From an uncultured Sutterella sp. (GTDB lineage Bacteria; Pseudomonadota; Gammaproteobacteria; Burkholderiales; Burkholderiaceae_F): a stretch of DNA of 64,000 nt. The stretch is taken from positions 62,001 to 126,000 of the forward strand of contig CAJKAP010000004.1 in NCBI GenBank assembly GCA_905197905.1. The letters run 5' to 3'. The translations under genes were made by a program, and so were the position numbers. Under the pieces are notes generated by a model, which made no database searches, had not been told where the DNA came from, and saw only the letters and a list, made by a program, of their open reading frames with translations. This document shows positions 25,130 through 34,686 of this stretch, piece by piece (the first letter of the stretch is position 1; each line of letters opens with the position of its first letter).

Positions 25130-27055
25130 ATGTCGCCTACCGTTCTCTCTCGTTTGCGCCAGTTTGCTTCTCAGCCGGGAAAGCCCTTCCCGCCAGCCTT
25201 TGCTCGTCCTTTCAAAATGAGTCTTTGTGCGCTTTTGCTCGTCTCGACTTATAGCGCTTGGGCTGCCACGGACGTCGACGCCGCGATTGAAGACGATATG
25301 AGTAGCTCATCGGCTTCGGCTAAGAGCACGAAGAAAACCGCGGAAAAGAAAGACACGAAGAAAGCTGAAAAGAAAGAAGGGAAAAAGGTCTCTGTCAAAA
25401 TCGAAGGGCTCTCAGGGGATCTGGAAGACAACGCGGAAGTGTTTGTGAAAAGTGCTACCACGGGTGGGCTCACGGCACTCTCCAGCTTTGACCGTATTCG
25501 CGTCGAGCGCGCAGTGCGTGATGCACTGAGTGCCTTAGGATACTTTCATCCGGAACTCAATAGCGCCTGGTCCGAAACGGACACCACCGCCACCTTGACC
25601 GTGAAAGTCAATCAGGGCGAACCTGTCCTCATTGCCGAAACCAATGTCACGATTGAGGGGCCTGGCGAAAAAGAACCCTTCTTTACGCGCATTTTGAAAG
25701 ATTTACCTGCCGTGGGCTCAGTGTTAAACCAGAGTGACTACGACAGCATTAAGAGTCAGCTTTTAAAGTCCGCCATTGAAAATGGGTACTTCCAGAGCGA
25801 ATACACCGAGCATCAGCTGGGGGTACAGCTCGCCACGAATAAATCCTACTGGCGACTTAATCTCGCCACGGGTCCACGTTTTCGTTTTGGGGATGTGACC
25901 TTTACGGGAAGCCAGATTGAAGAGCCCTATTTGCGCTCACTCATTCCCTTTAAAAAGGGCGAATACTACACGGCGGATCAGTTCTCACAGCTCTCGCAAA
26001 ATTTAAATGAAACGGGGTGGTTCTCCACCGTCGTGGTCGTCCCTCAGACGGAAGAAGCGAATGCCGAGCACGAGATGCCCATTACCGCCACTGTGGTTCC
26101 CTACATTAAAAATACGGTGGACTTAGGCGTGGGGTTTTCCTCTGACGGAGGCCCGCATGCCACCGTCGACTGGTCTCGTCCCTGGATTAACTCCAAAGGG
26201 TGGAGCTTGAAGTCGTCCCTTGACCTTAATAAGAGTGAGCCAGAAGTGGGCGTCGAACTTCGCATTCCGCTTGAGAAGCAGCCTCTTGAGCACTACTACA
26301 CGATTAGTGCTAACTACGAGAAGACGGACTTAAACGATACGGAAAGTTCTGAATTGGACTTAGGGGTTGCGCGCCACTGGATGCTTGACAACAAATGGGA
26401 GCGCGATATTCACGCGCACTATTTGATTAACAAGTTTACGCAGGCCGATGTCTCCGAAACCGTGCATATTCTCTACGGTGGGATTCAATTCCAGCGCACA
26501 CGCGCTCGCGGGGGCGCTTTTGCCTATTGGGGCGACACACAGCGCTATAGCCTTGATGTGGCACAAAAAGGTGCCGCCTCGGATGTGAGCTTTGTGCGCT
26601 TTACGCTTCATAACGTCTGGGTGCGCACACCCTGGGAAGGACACCGCTTTGTGGGACGCGCGACTTTCGGTTGGCTGCAGACCAACGACTTTCATAAAGT
26701 ACCGCCCGATTTGCGCTTTTTCGCTGGTGGCGACAGAAGTCTGCGTGGCTACGACTATAAGTCGATTTCACCCACAGATTCGCAGGGTCGCTTGACGGGT
26801 GCGAAGAAAACGCTCACCGCAAGTATTGAATACCAAAAGCACTTGAGTGGTCCTTGGTGGGCTGCCGGCTTTATCGACGGGGGTGAAGCCGTGAACAATT
26901 TCACCAACGTACGCTGGAAAGTGGGCTTTGGTGCGGGGATTCGTTGGGTCTCGCCCATTGGCCCGATTAAGCTTGACTTGGCGTTCCCAACAGACAACGG
27001 TGGCATCACCTTTAAAAATGCGCACCTCTATTTTGCCCTCGGTACCGAACTCTAA
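25130..27055 (+). CDS. tamA: TamA-like Omp85-family outer-membrane protein
   Basis: A 641-residue Omp85 protein. After a signal peptide (KMSLCALLLVSTYSAWA) comes a Lys/Ala/Ser-rich linker (about residues 55-85). Three POTRA domains follow (about 88-345), with FGDVTFTGSQIEEPYLRSLI as POTRA 3, then a 16-strand barrel. The barrel keeps RFFAGGDRSLRGYDY, the lid-lock GxRSxRGY motif of the superfamily, and ends with an aromatic last strand. With TamB it forms the translocation and assembly module for outer-membrane proteins and lipid transfer. The start is uncertain: ATG at 25130 or 25217, or TTG at 25100. Confidence 0.9.
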   Translation: MSPTVLSRLRQFASQPGKPFPPAFARPFKMSLCALLLVSTYSAWAATDVDAAIEDDMSSSSASAKSTKKTAEKKDTKKAEKKEGKKVSVKIEGLSGDLEDNAEVFVKSATTGGLTALSSFDRIRVERAVRDALSALGYFHPELNSAWSETDTTATLTVKVNQGEPVLIAETNVTIEGPGEKEPFFTRILKDLPAVGSVLNQSDYDSIKSQLLKSAIENGYFQSEYTEHQLGVQLATNKSYWRLNLATGPRFRFGDVTFTGSQIEEPYLRSLIPFKKGEYYTADQFSQLSQNLNETGWFSTVVVVPQTEEANAEHEMPITATVVPYIKNTVDLGVGFSSDGGPHATVDWSRPWINSKGWSLKSSLDLNKSEPEVGVELRIPLEKQPLEHYYTISANYEKTDLNDTESSELDLGVARHWMLDNKWERDIHAHYLINKFTQADVSETVHILYGGIQFQRTRARGGAFAYWGDTQRYSLDVAQKGAASDVSFVRFTLHNVWVRTPWEGHRFVGRATFGWLQTNDFHKVPPDLRFFAGGDRSLRGYDYKSISPTDSQGRLTGAKKTLTASIEYQKHLSGPWWAAGFIDGGEAVNNFTNVRWKVGFGAGIRWVSPIGPIKLDLAFPTDNGGITFKNAHLYFALGTEL

Positions 27056-27070
27056 TCACGAGAAACGCTC

Positions 27071-30000
27071 ATGAGTGAAGAAAAAACACCAAAAGAAAAC
27101 AGGAATGAGAGCGAAGTGGACGACGTGAAAGAAACGGCTTCTGAAACGACTCCCGAGCCCGCTCCAGAAAGCGCTTCTCCCGAAGAGAATTTGGAAAAGC
27201 GTCCTCGTCGCCTTCCTCGCTGGGCCAAGATGCTCGGCTGGGGGCTTTGTGGCGTCATGGGAACTGTGGTCGTGGCGGTGGGAACGTTTACCGCTGTGCC
27301 AGCACTGCAGCACAAAGTGGTGTTCTGGGCCGTTGATCAAGTGGACGGCTTAACGATTGAGTCGCTCGACGGACACCTCTTCTCCCCTATCGTGCATGGG
27401 ATTCACTATGTCGCGCCTGGCGTGGATGTGAAGATTGAGGAAGCCGGCTATAAGCTCGATTGGCGAGAGCTGCCCGCGCGCTTAGTGAAGATGAAGCTAC
27501 TGAGTGTCAAGGGGGTCGAAGCCAATATTGACACTTCGGCCATGCCCCCTTCTGAACCCTCAACTGAACCCTTGGGACGAATTGAATTACCCGTGGGGGT
27601 TCTGCTTGAGAGGGGCACGATTGAAAACGTTAACGCTAACGTTGATGGGAACCAAATTGCCCTCACGTCGCTCAGTCTGACGGCTAGCGCTGCAAAGTCG
27701 CTCGCTAAAGTGGATGCGCTAACGCTCGATGGTCTCAAGGTAGCTTTGGCCAATAGCACTGAGGCGGAAAAGACAGCCGAAGCAAAGTCTGAAGAAAAGG
27801 AAGAGGTAAAGTCTGAAGCCAAGACGGCAGAAACGGCAGAAACGCCTGAAGCGAAAGTCGCCTCGGATGTTGCAAAAGTCGAAACGAAAGCAAAAGCGGA
27901 AGCGAAAACCGTTGAGACGCTTGTAGCTGAACTCGAAAGCCTCTTCTCAAAACCCTTCTTAACGGCGGAGATGCTCCCCGCAGGCGCCCTCTCGCCTATG
28001 GACGTCGAAGTGCGTCAGGTGATGCTAAAAGACGTTGCAGTGGATGTCCCCGGGATGAAACTCCCTTCGCTCACGCAGCTTACCGTTGAGGCAACGCTCA
28101 AAGAAGAAAAAGTGCGCGTCCCGCACTTAGCGCTCCAGCTTTCCGACAAAACAACGCTCTTGGGAAGCGCGAAATTTGACGCCAAGGGGGACTACCCTGT
28201 GGCGGTGCATCTTTTTAGTAAGCCTGGAGAGTTGCTCTCCGACTATGTACCCGCCTCGATTGAGCCCATCTCCACGATGAGTAATTTGTCAGTCAACCTC
28301 GACGGAGAGCTCTTAGGAAAACTCCTCGCAACCTTGAACGGTGCGGGGAAATACCCGCTTGCCCTTAAGCTCGAAGCAGAACCCTCGGTGGCGGGCCTCC
28401 CCTTTACGCTTGAAGGCTCGGCAGCGCTACTCGCCTTTGATGCCAATACGCCATCTTTAGAAGACGTGACGATTAGTGGTGGCGGCCGCTTAGTGGTGCC
28501 AAAGAAGGCAGAAACCCCTCAGAACGAAGAGAAAGAGCCTACGGCTCAGCCCACTCAAAACACGTCTGCCCCTAAAAATAAGGTAGAAGCAAGTGTTGCA
28601 GGGGCAGCTGATGCCGCTCGCGACGCCACGCCGCCTGGGAGCATCACGGAAGAAGGCGTGACACTCAAAGTGCGCGGGAAACTCATTCCCGTGAAGCTCC
28701 CTTCCATGCCTGCTCTGAAACCCATGTCCTTAGCGCTTGATGCGAAGGCAACACTCACGCATTTAACCCTCTGGAATACTGGGCTACAAAATAGCGATGG
28801 AACGGCCGTTTTAGAAGCGGACCTTGATTGGGCAAATAAACTCACGGGGAAAGCAGGTCTCGCGCTCGTGACCTTTAATGTTGCCGCCCTCGCGCCCGCT
28901 GCCCCAGTGAAACTCGGGGGTGAAGCACGCGTTGACTTCACGAGTAGCACGGGTGACGTGTTAAGCACTTGGGAGGCCGCGCTCACCAAGGCTAAGTTCA
29001 CCGGTGAACTGTTGGAAGTCACGAAGAGCGGGGAAGCCAAAGCGACGGGCTCTAAAACCGCCCAAAACCGTGCAGACCTTGATCTCACCGCGAAAGCCAA
29101 CGCCAAAGGCGAATGGTCTGCTCGTGTGAACGAATTCCGCTGGGGCGAAAATACGCTCTCGATGGACGGCAAAGGTCGCCTTGTCGGTGACACGATGAGT
29201 GCGGATGCGCTCGCCTCCCTCCAATTGACAAAGCTTTCCGCCTTCTCGCCTCTTTTGTCTGGTAGCCTCACGGGCGACGTGAAGGTCGATGGGCGCTTCT
29301 CAAGTAGCGTGCTTGAACCTGTCATCACGGCCGACTTAAAGAGCCATGAATTAAAAGTCTTGGACGCCAACGAAGCGCTCGTGGCGCAAATTGGCGACAC
29401 GACGATTAAAGGCACTTTTGGGAAAAAGGGCGCCGACCCGTTGACGCTAAAACTCACGAATCTCGTGGTGGGCGCGGGCGAGGATGAAGAAAAAGCCCCT
29501 ACCCGCATTGAAGAAGCGAAATTAAGCCTAGGTGGCACCATCGCCTCCCATGAAGTGGCGCTTGATGTGAAGGGAGAACCCGTTCCGGCGCACTTAGTCG
29601 TCACGGGCGGTCTCTCAAAAGACTTTGCCCAGTGGAAAGGCAACCTCGCCGAAGTGAAAATCGGGAGTCCCATTGGCGACTGGGGCACAAAGAATGTACC
29701 GATTTCCGTCAATATCAACCAGAGTAACGCCACCATCGCCGCGCACTGTTGGGAAATGAGTGTTGAAGGGAAAAAGACCAACACGCCCAATGCCGTCTGC
29801 TTAGCCGAAAAAGCGCAAGTGGGCGAAAAAGGTCGCGCCGTGGTGAACCTCAAACACTTTGCGCTCACGACGCTCGCCCCAATTCTCCCGCAGGATGTGG
29901 CGCTCGATGGCACCTTCACGGGCGACGCCACAGTTGCGTGGGATGCCACTAAGCCTGGTCTCCCTCAGGTGAAATTGAACCTTGTTAACAAAGGGGTCAA

Positions 30001-31459
30001 TGCCACGCGCGTCACCGATAGTGGTCCCTTGACGGTGAAGTTTAGTGAAGTCTCGCTCTCGGCCAATACGCAAGGGGAAGCGGTCTCCGTGAAGGCCACT
30101 GTGGCGCCTGAACACAACGGGAAACTCTTAGCGGACCTTTCGCTCACAGAGCTCAACAGCAACAAAAAGATTGGCGGCACGATTGTGCTCGAGAAATGGT
30201 CTGTTGGCGCGTTGAGTCAGCTCTTTAGCACGGGTGAAGTCGTGGAAGGGAACCTCGAAGCGAACCTCAAAGTGGGCGGACGCTTAGACGATCCTCAGTT
30301 AAACGGGCACTTAGCCTTGACTGAAGCTTCTGTGCGTGAAGGCTTGGTCCCGATTTCGATTGAACCGAGCGACATTGTGCTCCTCTTCCAAGGGAAAACC
30401 TCGACGCTCGACGGTGTGGTGCGCACCAATGAAGGCGAAGTGGCGCTCGTGGGTCGTGCGGACTGGTCTAACTTAAAAGACCCCACCGCAGAAGTGCGTC
30501 TACGTACGCGCCGCGATGGGAAAGATGAGACCATGGGGCTCACCGTTCCGCCTTACGCCCAGCTTGAAATGGGGGCAGATATTACGGCAAAAGCAAGTAA
30601 TGCAGGCGTCGATATCTCGGGCGAAGTGGTGATTCCAAAGGGTGACATTACGGTTAATCAGCTCCCCGACTCCGCCATTCAGGGCTCGGACGACCTGGTG
30701 ATGCTGAAACGTGACTTGACGCCCGTGACGCCCAAGTCCGCCGGCATGCCCATTCGCAGTAATTTGAAGATTACGATTGGGCCGCGCGTGCGAGTCAATG
30801 CCTTTAATTTGAAAGCGCGCTTGATTGGGGAACTCGTCATGCGCCAGTCTAAGCAAGGCTTAGGGTTAAATGGTTCGATTCAATTAAAGAACGGGAATTT
30901 CTTTGCCTACGGGCAGGCCTTAAATATCACCAAGGGCGAAATCCTCTTCTCGGGTCCGATTGATAATCCGTATGTGAACTTAGAAGCGATTCGTGACCCT
31001 GATGCCACGGAAGACTCTGTGACGGCGGGTCTTCGTGTGCGCGGTTCGGCAACAAGCCCCAAGGTGACGATTTTCTCCACGCCCGCGATGAGTAACGAAG
31101 AGGCGCTTTCCTACCTCTTGCGTGGTCAAGGGTTAGGTTCAAGCAGCTCTGACGGTCAGGCAGTGGCGAGTGCCCTTCTTGGCATGGGGCTCTCGCAAAC
31201 CTCTGGCATTGTCGGTTCCATCGGGAGCGCCTTTGGGATTCAAGATTTGCAGGTCACAAGCGAAGGCGTAGGGGTGAAAACCAAGGTCGTCGTGAAGGGG
31301 AACCTCTTCCCGCGCTTACAGTTGAAGTATGGCGTTGGGGTCTTTGATTCGCTTGCGACCTTCACGGTTCGCTATCGACTCTTGCCTCGTCTTTACTTGC
31401 AGGGCGTCTGGGACGAAGACCAAACGATCGACTTGCTCTATCGTTGGCAATTTAATTAA
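27071..31459 (+). CDS. tamB: TamB-like translocation and assembly module subunit
   Basis: A 1462-residue AsmA-like periplasmic bridge protein. It has a charged cytoplasmic start, one membrane anchor (about 57-77: MLGWGLCGVMGTVVVAVGTF), a long beta-helical groove rich in alternating strands, and the C-terminal TamB domain (DUF490, about 1100-1462) with AFNLKARLIGELVMRQ and YLLRGQGLG before a final aromatic strand that docks to TamA. An Ala/Glu/Lys-rich insert (about 235-290) and another polar insert (about 475-520) are low-complexity loops. It begins 15 bases after tamA and ends the operon. Confidence 0.92.
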   Translation: MSEEKTPKENRNESEVDDVKETASETTPEPAPESASPEENLEKRPRRLPRWAKMLGWGLCGVMGTVVVAVGTFTAVPALQHKVVFWAVDQVDGLTIESLDGHLFSPIVHGIHYVAPGVDVKIEEAGYKLDWRELPARLVKMKLLSVKGVEANIDTSAMPPSEPSTEPLGRIELPVGVLLERGTIENVNANVDGNQIALTSLSLTASAAKSLAKVDALTLDGLKVALANSTEAEKTAEAKSEEKEEVKSEAKTAETAETPEAKVASDVAKVETKAKAEAKTVETLVAELESLFSKPFLTAEMLPAGALSPMDVEVRQVMLKDVAVDVPGMKLPSLTQLTVEATLKEEKVRVPHLALQLSDKTTLLGSAKFDAKGDYPVAVHLFSKPGELLSDYVPASIEPISTMSNLSVNLDGELLGKLLATLNGAGKYPLALKLEAEPSVAGLPFTLEGSAALLAFDANTPSLEDVTISGGGRLVVPKKAETPQNEEKEPTAQPTQNTSAPKNKVEASVAGAADAARDATPPGSITEEGVTLKVRGKLIPVKLPSMPALKPMSLALDAKATLTHLTLWNTGLQNSDGTAVLEADLDWANKLTGKAGLALVTFNVAALAPAAPVKLGGEARVDFTSSTGDVLSTWEAALTKAKFTGELLEVTKSGEAKATGSKTAQNRADLDLTAKANAKGEWSARVNEFRWGENTLSMDGKGRLVGDTMSADALASLQLTKLSAFSPLLSGSLTGDVKVDGRFSSSVLEPVITADLKSHELKVLDANEALVAQIGDTTIKGTFGKKGADPLTLKLTNLVVGAGEDEEKAPTRIEEAKLSLGGTIASHEVALDVKGEPVPAHLVVTGGLSKDFAQWKGNLAEVKIGSPIGDWGTKNVPISVNINQSNATIAAHCWEMSVEGKKTNTPNAVCLAEKAQVGEKGRAVVNLKHFALTTLAPILPQDVALDGTFTGDATVAWDATKPGLPQVKLNLVNKGVNATRVTDSGPLTVKFSEVSLSANTQGEAVSVKATVAPEHNGKLLADLSLTELNSNKKIGGTIVLEKWSVGALSQLFSTGEVVEGNLEANLKVGGRLDDPQLNGHLALTEASVREGLVPISIEPSDIVLLFQGKTSTLDGVVRTNEGEVALVGRADWSNLKDPTAEVRLRTRRDGKDETMGLTVPPYAQLEMGADITAKASNAGVDISGEVVIPKGDITVNQLPDSAIQGSDDLVMLKRDLTPVTPKSAGMPIRSNLKITIGPRVRVNAFNLKARLIGELVMRQSKQGLGLNGSIQLKNGNFFAYGQALNITKGEILFSGPIDNPYVNLEAIRDPDATEDSVTAGLRVRGSATSPKVTIFSTPAMSNEEALSYLLRGQGLGSSSSDGQAVASALLGMGLSQTSGIVGSIGSAFGIQDLQVTSEGVGVKTKVVVKGNLFPRLQLKYGVGVFDSLATFTVRYRLLPRLYLQGVWDEDQTIDLLYRWQFN

Positions 31460-31467
31460 CCGCAAAG

Positions 31468-31503
31468 GAAATGGCTGCTTCTTTGGAGGCGGCCATTTCT
31501 TTT
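31468..31503 (+). terminator. Terminator of tamAB
   Basis: An 11-pair stem (one wobble) with GAAATGGCTGC on the left arm, around a 10-base loop, followed by TTTT. It lies between tamB and the left end of the IS607 element. Confidence 0.8.
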
Positions 31504-31605
31504 AGGAAAGTGTTAAGGCGAAACGTTTTTTTGATCCTTGTCGAAAAAGCGCACTCTTCTATGCGCCGTTTCGGTCGAAGGATGCATAATTACCGTAAAA
31601 GAAAC

Positions 31606-31623
31606 TCTGTACAAACCTGTACA
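31606..31623 (+). repeat. Inverted end repeat, tnpB side
   Basis: TCTGTACAAACCTGTACA. It contains two copies of the palindromic hexamer TGTACA ten bases apart, likely recombinase half-sites. Confidence 0.7.
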
Positions 31624-32000
31624 AATCTCTATTTTTTATATTCGCTCTGAATTCATCACAGCTTACCGCTCGAAAAATTGGTGAATTTTCCGATAGCTAT
31701 GATGCCTCCAGTCCTGCCGAGTACGGTTACAGAAGGATTCAAACCTCCCCTCTCGGCGATGGCCTATTGTTCTACGTCATTCTCACCAAGCGAATAACGC
31801 TTCTTGAACAAACTCTTAGATTGGAAATTCCACTCTAAGGCGGCGTATCTTGTGCCAACCGCCACTGTATGTGCCACTTGCCTGCTTTTTCTGTAGTTAT
31901 CGCCATTTCGATCTTCTTGAAATGGGTACAGGACTTGGACATAAATACCGGGGTTGAAAGTCAAACGCTTCACGAATGATGCATTCAACGCACAATTTTC
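31624..32000 (-). ncRNA. Candidate reRNA/omega-RNA of TnpB
   Basis: TnpB proteins use a guide RNA made from the 3' end of their own element, ending at the transposon border with flanking DNA as guide. Here the minus-strand region after tnpB has nested stems: GCCGAG (31716) with CTCGGC (31752), GGTT (31725) with AACC (31742), and GAAAATT-CACC-AATTTT at 31672-31690 near the border. The region is long for a simple spacer. It also contains a 74-codon open frame (31988 to 31764), which I regard as incidental. RNA ends are not determined. Confidence 0.4.
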
Positions 32001-32101
32001 ACATTTATCTATAAATAGATCTTTTTATTGTATACTAAAAATCATAATTTTTCAAATTAATCCTTATTTTTGCATAATTTTCAGTACTTTTTATATCATA
32101 T

Positions 32102-33967
32102 TCAGATCTGGTTAGCCTTCTCTATTTCCAATACATCTTCTGGGGGCGCGGAAAGAGGAATAGAAGTAGAGCTGAGATATCTTGCCAAAATATTCTTGGC
32201 AGCATTCACATCAGCATGTTCCTCCAACCCGCACTTCTTGCACTTGAACTTGTCTCCTTGACGATTTGCCTTTTCAATATGTCCACAACGAGAACACTTA
32301 CGAGAGGTATACGCTGGATTGACTTTCACGAGTTCAACACCATAAAGCGGACACAGTTCTTCAAAGGCGGTAATTATGTCGCCGCGATTCCAGGCAGACA
32401 AACGTCGGTTCATGCGTTTCCCAAATTTTTGACCACCCATTGGACCTAAATTTTCTATCACTAGCGTTTTAACGGGTTGTTTAGGTTTCACAAAAACTTT
32501 CTTTTTGAGCTCTCTGAGAACGTAATTGACCAACTGTTCCCGTTCCGCAGCGCGTTTTTTCGTTTCTTTTTTGTTGCGTAAATTGTTATGCTCTATGCGT
32601 CTTGCCTTTGCTCGATCTTTCGGGTCATTGCTAGCTTTCAATTGCTTGACTTTTGCTATAAGGGGTTGACGACGTTGATCTTTGGCCGTACGTCTATCCG
32701 AAATGACAGCAGACATTTTCCCCAAGTTTTTAGCAATACATCTTCCTTCACTATCGTAACCAGCTTCGCTAAGTCCAGCGTCAAAGCCAAGCACTATCCC
32801 ATCCTTCCGTAACTTCTTGTCTTGGCAAGGAATGGAACGATGGTAATGGATACTCAGATACCCTTTATCCTCATGAAGATAGACGCGCAGGGTTCCTTCC
32901 AGTTTAGGTTTCCCTTTAAGAGGAATATGCAAACGGGGGTGACGGTCAGACGGTTTCTTCTTACTCTTTGATGCGTTTTCTTCAGCTTGTGCTTTGCGTA
33001 CCTTTTTAGGAGTCCCAGCATAGTTCATCAGATTCACTGAATCACGACCGTCTTTTTGCGTCCAACTACTAGAGTCACAGCCAAAGTAATTGCCTTTACC
33101 TCCGCACCGAGGAAGGCGAACTGTTGTTGAGCGAATCTCGTGGATTAAACGGCGCACATCATTGGCTACTCGCTCCATGTCTTGAGGGCGAGTTTTGAAA
33201 GAACTTTTCTTTGCGATTTTGGAATCGATCCCCATGGCAAGTTGTCCTTCACACGTAGGGTCTGGTGCCATACCATCCAAAAGGCGAAAGAATTGTGGGT
33301 AACAGCCACACACCAACCAATTCGCATAATGTTTCTGTTCCTCGGTGTAAGGGGCTCGCTTAAAACATTTCTTTAACGAACGGTTATACGACCAGTGTTT
33401 GGTGTAATTCTTTCCCTTGTGATGGTATTTCTCATCGATTGGGTTTACACCTTTGTACTCTTTTTTCAAGCGGTAAATAAAGTCACTCACTGCATTTTGA
33501 GCAGCTACCTGAACGCTTGTCCAATAGGTGGCCATTTCTCGAAGGGCATCTTCTAGGGCAACTTTCCATTGGCGTGCCTGAAGGTGGGGGTTAGGCGAAT
33601 TACTCCTGTCGCGTAAAACGCGGATTAATTTAGCGATAGGACGACAAAGAACAATCCCCTCTGGCAGTTTGCTCATCTCAAGAGATGTTGCAAGTTCCGG
33701 GTGATAGCACAACCTACGCACAAGTTCATAAATATCTTCGTTCTTCATCGAGCCCACCAATACATCTCGAAGAGTGTACTTTTTCGTTTTGAATGGCATA
33801 TCCCGCAATTCTCGCGTTTGCAAGGCTGAGATCAAAAGTCGATGTGCTAATTCAGCAAGATTACCCAATACACGACAGGAATCTAATGTTTCTGCGGAGA
33901 GTGGAAGAGAATAGGCAATGTATGTACGGTCTACTGTCTCAGTGAGGTCTTCTTTTTGTTTTTCCAT
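32102..33967 (-). CDS. tnpB: TnpB RNA-guided nuclease, enlarged (621 aa)
   Basis: A 621-residue IS607-type TnpB, ancestor family of Cas12. RuvC-I has D396 in VLGFDAG, RuvC-II has E505 in LVIENLGPMGG, and RuvC-III has D586 in HADVNAAKN. A zinc ribbon is formed by C558/C561 (CSRCG) and C576/C579 (CKKCG), preceded by the conserved NPAYTSR. Spacing inside the catalytic half is normal for TnpB, but about 390 residues precede RuvC-I compared with roughly 190 in typical 400-residue TnpB. The extra N-terminal part is helical and charged, with no recognised domain. All catalytic residues are intact, so the enzyme should be active. Confidence 0.9.
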   Translation of the reverse strand: MEKQKEDLTETVDRTYIAYSLPLSAETLDSCRVLGNLAELAHRLLISALQTRELRDMPFKTKKYTLRDVLVGSMKNEDIYELVRRLCYHPELATSLEMSKLPEGIVLCRPIAKLIRVLRDRSNSPNPHLQARQWKVALEDALREMATYWTSVQVAAQNAVSDFIYRLKKEYKGVNPIDEKYHHKGKNYTKHWSYNRSLKKCFKRAPYTEEQKHYANWLVCGCYPQFFRLLDGMAPDPTCEGQLAMGIDSKIAKKSSFKTRPQDMERVANDVRRLIHEIRSTTVRLPRCGGKGNYFGCDSSSWTQKDGRDSVNLMNYAGTPKKVRKAQAEENASKSKKKPSDRHPRLHIPLKGKPKLEGTLRVYLHEDKGYLSIHYHRSIPCQDKKLRKDGIVLGFDAGLSEAGYDSEGRCIAKNLGKMSAVISDRRTAKDQRRQPLIAKVKQLKASNDPKDRAKARRIEHNNLRNKKETKKRAAEREQLVNYVLRELKKKVFVKPKQPVKTLVIENLGPMGGQKFGKRMNRRLSAWNRGDIITAFEELCPLYGVELVKVNPAYTSRKCSRCGHIEKANRQGDKFKCKKCGLEEHADVNAAKNILARYLSSTSIPLSAPPEDVLEIEKANQI

Positions 33968-34024
33968 TTTGGTCGATCATTAGAATTAGATTACTAAGTG
34001 ATCTTGAATTGTACTCCTTTTCCC

Positions 34025-34615
34025 TCAAGATGCAAGCCGATTCCTGTTTTTCCAACTTCTTTTCCCATAAAGTCTTGCCGAAAAAACAGTCATCAGCGTG
34101 ATCACGTCTTTTACCAACTCTTCCTCAAAGGGCGTTTCTGCAGGTTCTTCAAGGATGTTGATATGCACAGATTGACGTCTACAAAGAAGGAAGACCATTT
34201 CCGTGCCAAAACGCAGTAGCCTATCTTCATGGGTGAGGACTAGTGTAGAAACTTGATTGAGTAATATCATCAAAAGGAGTTTTCTGATACCTGGTTTGCG
34301 ACAGTTGAGACCAGATCCAAGGTCGGTGATCACCTCATCACATCCATGATCACGAAGTCTTTGTGCTTGTGTTTCTAAATCTGATTTCTGGTCATGGCTA
34401 GAGACTCGGGCATAACCAACAACTTTCCGCTGCGAGTCTTCTGCGGGGAGAATATGCTTGAAATCATCATATGCAAAACGACGGTGGTTTCCTGGAGTCC
34501 GACTTGTTTCTTTGAGTTTTCCTTCTCTGCACCATCGTCTAATTGTTCCGACACAAACACCAACTCGAAGAGCTAATTTACCAATGGAGATTTGGGAGGA
34601 TTCAGATACTTTCAT
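34025..34615 (-). CDS. tnpA: IS607-family serine transposase TnpA
   Basis: A 196-residue recombinase with the IS607 layout. Residues 10-55 are a MerR-like helix-turn-helix (ISIGKLALRVGV, TIRRWCREGKL, GNHRRFAYDDF). Residues 65-180 are a serine-recombinase domain with GYARVSSHDQKSDLETQ; Ser72 is the nucleophile by alignment to resolvase Ser10, and Arg70 the neighbouring active-site arginine. HEDRLLRFG is the second arginine motif. The DNA-binding domain precedes the catalytic domain, opposite to resolvases. AGGAG six bases before the ATG supports the start. tnpB follows after 57 bases. Confidence 0.93.
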   Translation of the reverse strand: MKVSESSQISIGKLALRVGVCVGTIRRWCREGKLKETSRTPGNHRRFAYDDFKHILPAEDSQRKVVGYARVSSHDQKSDLETQAQRLRDHGCDEVITDLGSGLNCRKPGIRKLLLMILLNQVSTLVLTHEDRLLRFGTEMVFLLCRRQSVHINILEEPAETPFEEELVKDVITLMTVFSARLYGKRSWKNRNRLAS

Positions 34616-34658
34616 ACATCTCTCCTAAGGCAGAAAATACCTCCCATTCACCTTATAA

Positions 34659-34676
34659 TGTACAGGTTTGTACAGA
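34659..34676 (-). repeat. Inverted end repeat, tnpA side
   Basis: Exact complement of the repeat at 31606-31623, about 45 bases upstream of the tnpA start. Confidence 0.7.
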
Positions 34677-34686
34677 TTTTTGATAG

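Larger units (their letters stand above)
31606..34676 (-). mobile_element. IS607-family transposon (tnpA + enlarged tnpB)
   Basis: A 3.07-kb element bounded by TCTGTACAAACCTGTACA at 31606-31623 and its exact complement at 34659-34676. It encodes, both on the minus strand, a MerR-HTH serine transposase and a TnpB nuclease, the standard IS607 pair. About 480 non-coding bases follow tnpB. The element sits between the tamAB terminator and the larA promoter region and does not visibly break a gene. IS607 elements usually lack clear terminal inverted repeats, so the ends given here are inferred from the repeat and could extend slightly. Confidence 0.85.

Noticed and set aside
28555..29949. A 464-codon open frame on the minus strand inside tamB
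   Set aside because: It is antisense to a well-supported gene and is a low-complexity Ser/Ala/Pro-rich translation, as expected from codon bias. No ribosome site or family match.
31764..31988. A 74-codon frame after tnpB on the same strand
   Set aside because: No ribosome binding site or recognised domain, and it lies where the TnpB guide RNA is expected. Kept only as part of the candidate RNA region.
31606..34676. A CRISPR array accompanying the Cas12-like protein
   Set aside because: No repeat-spacer pattern is visible on either side. The transposase and the end repeats explain the locus as IS607.
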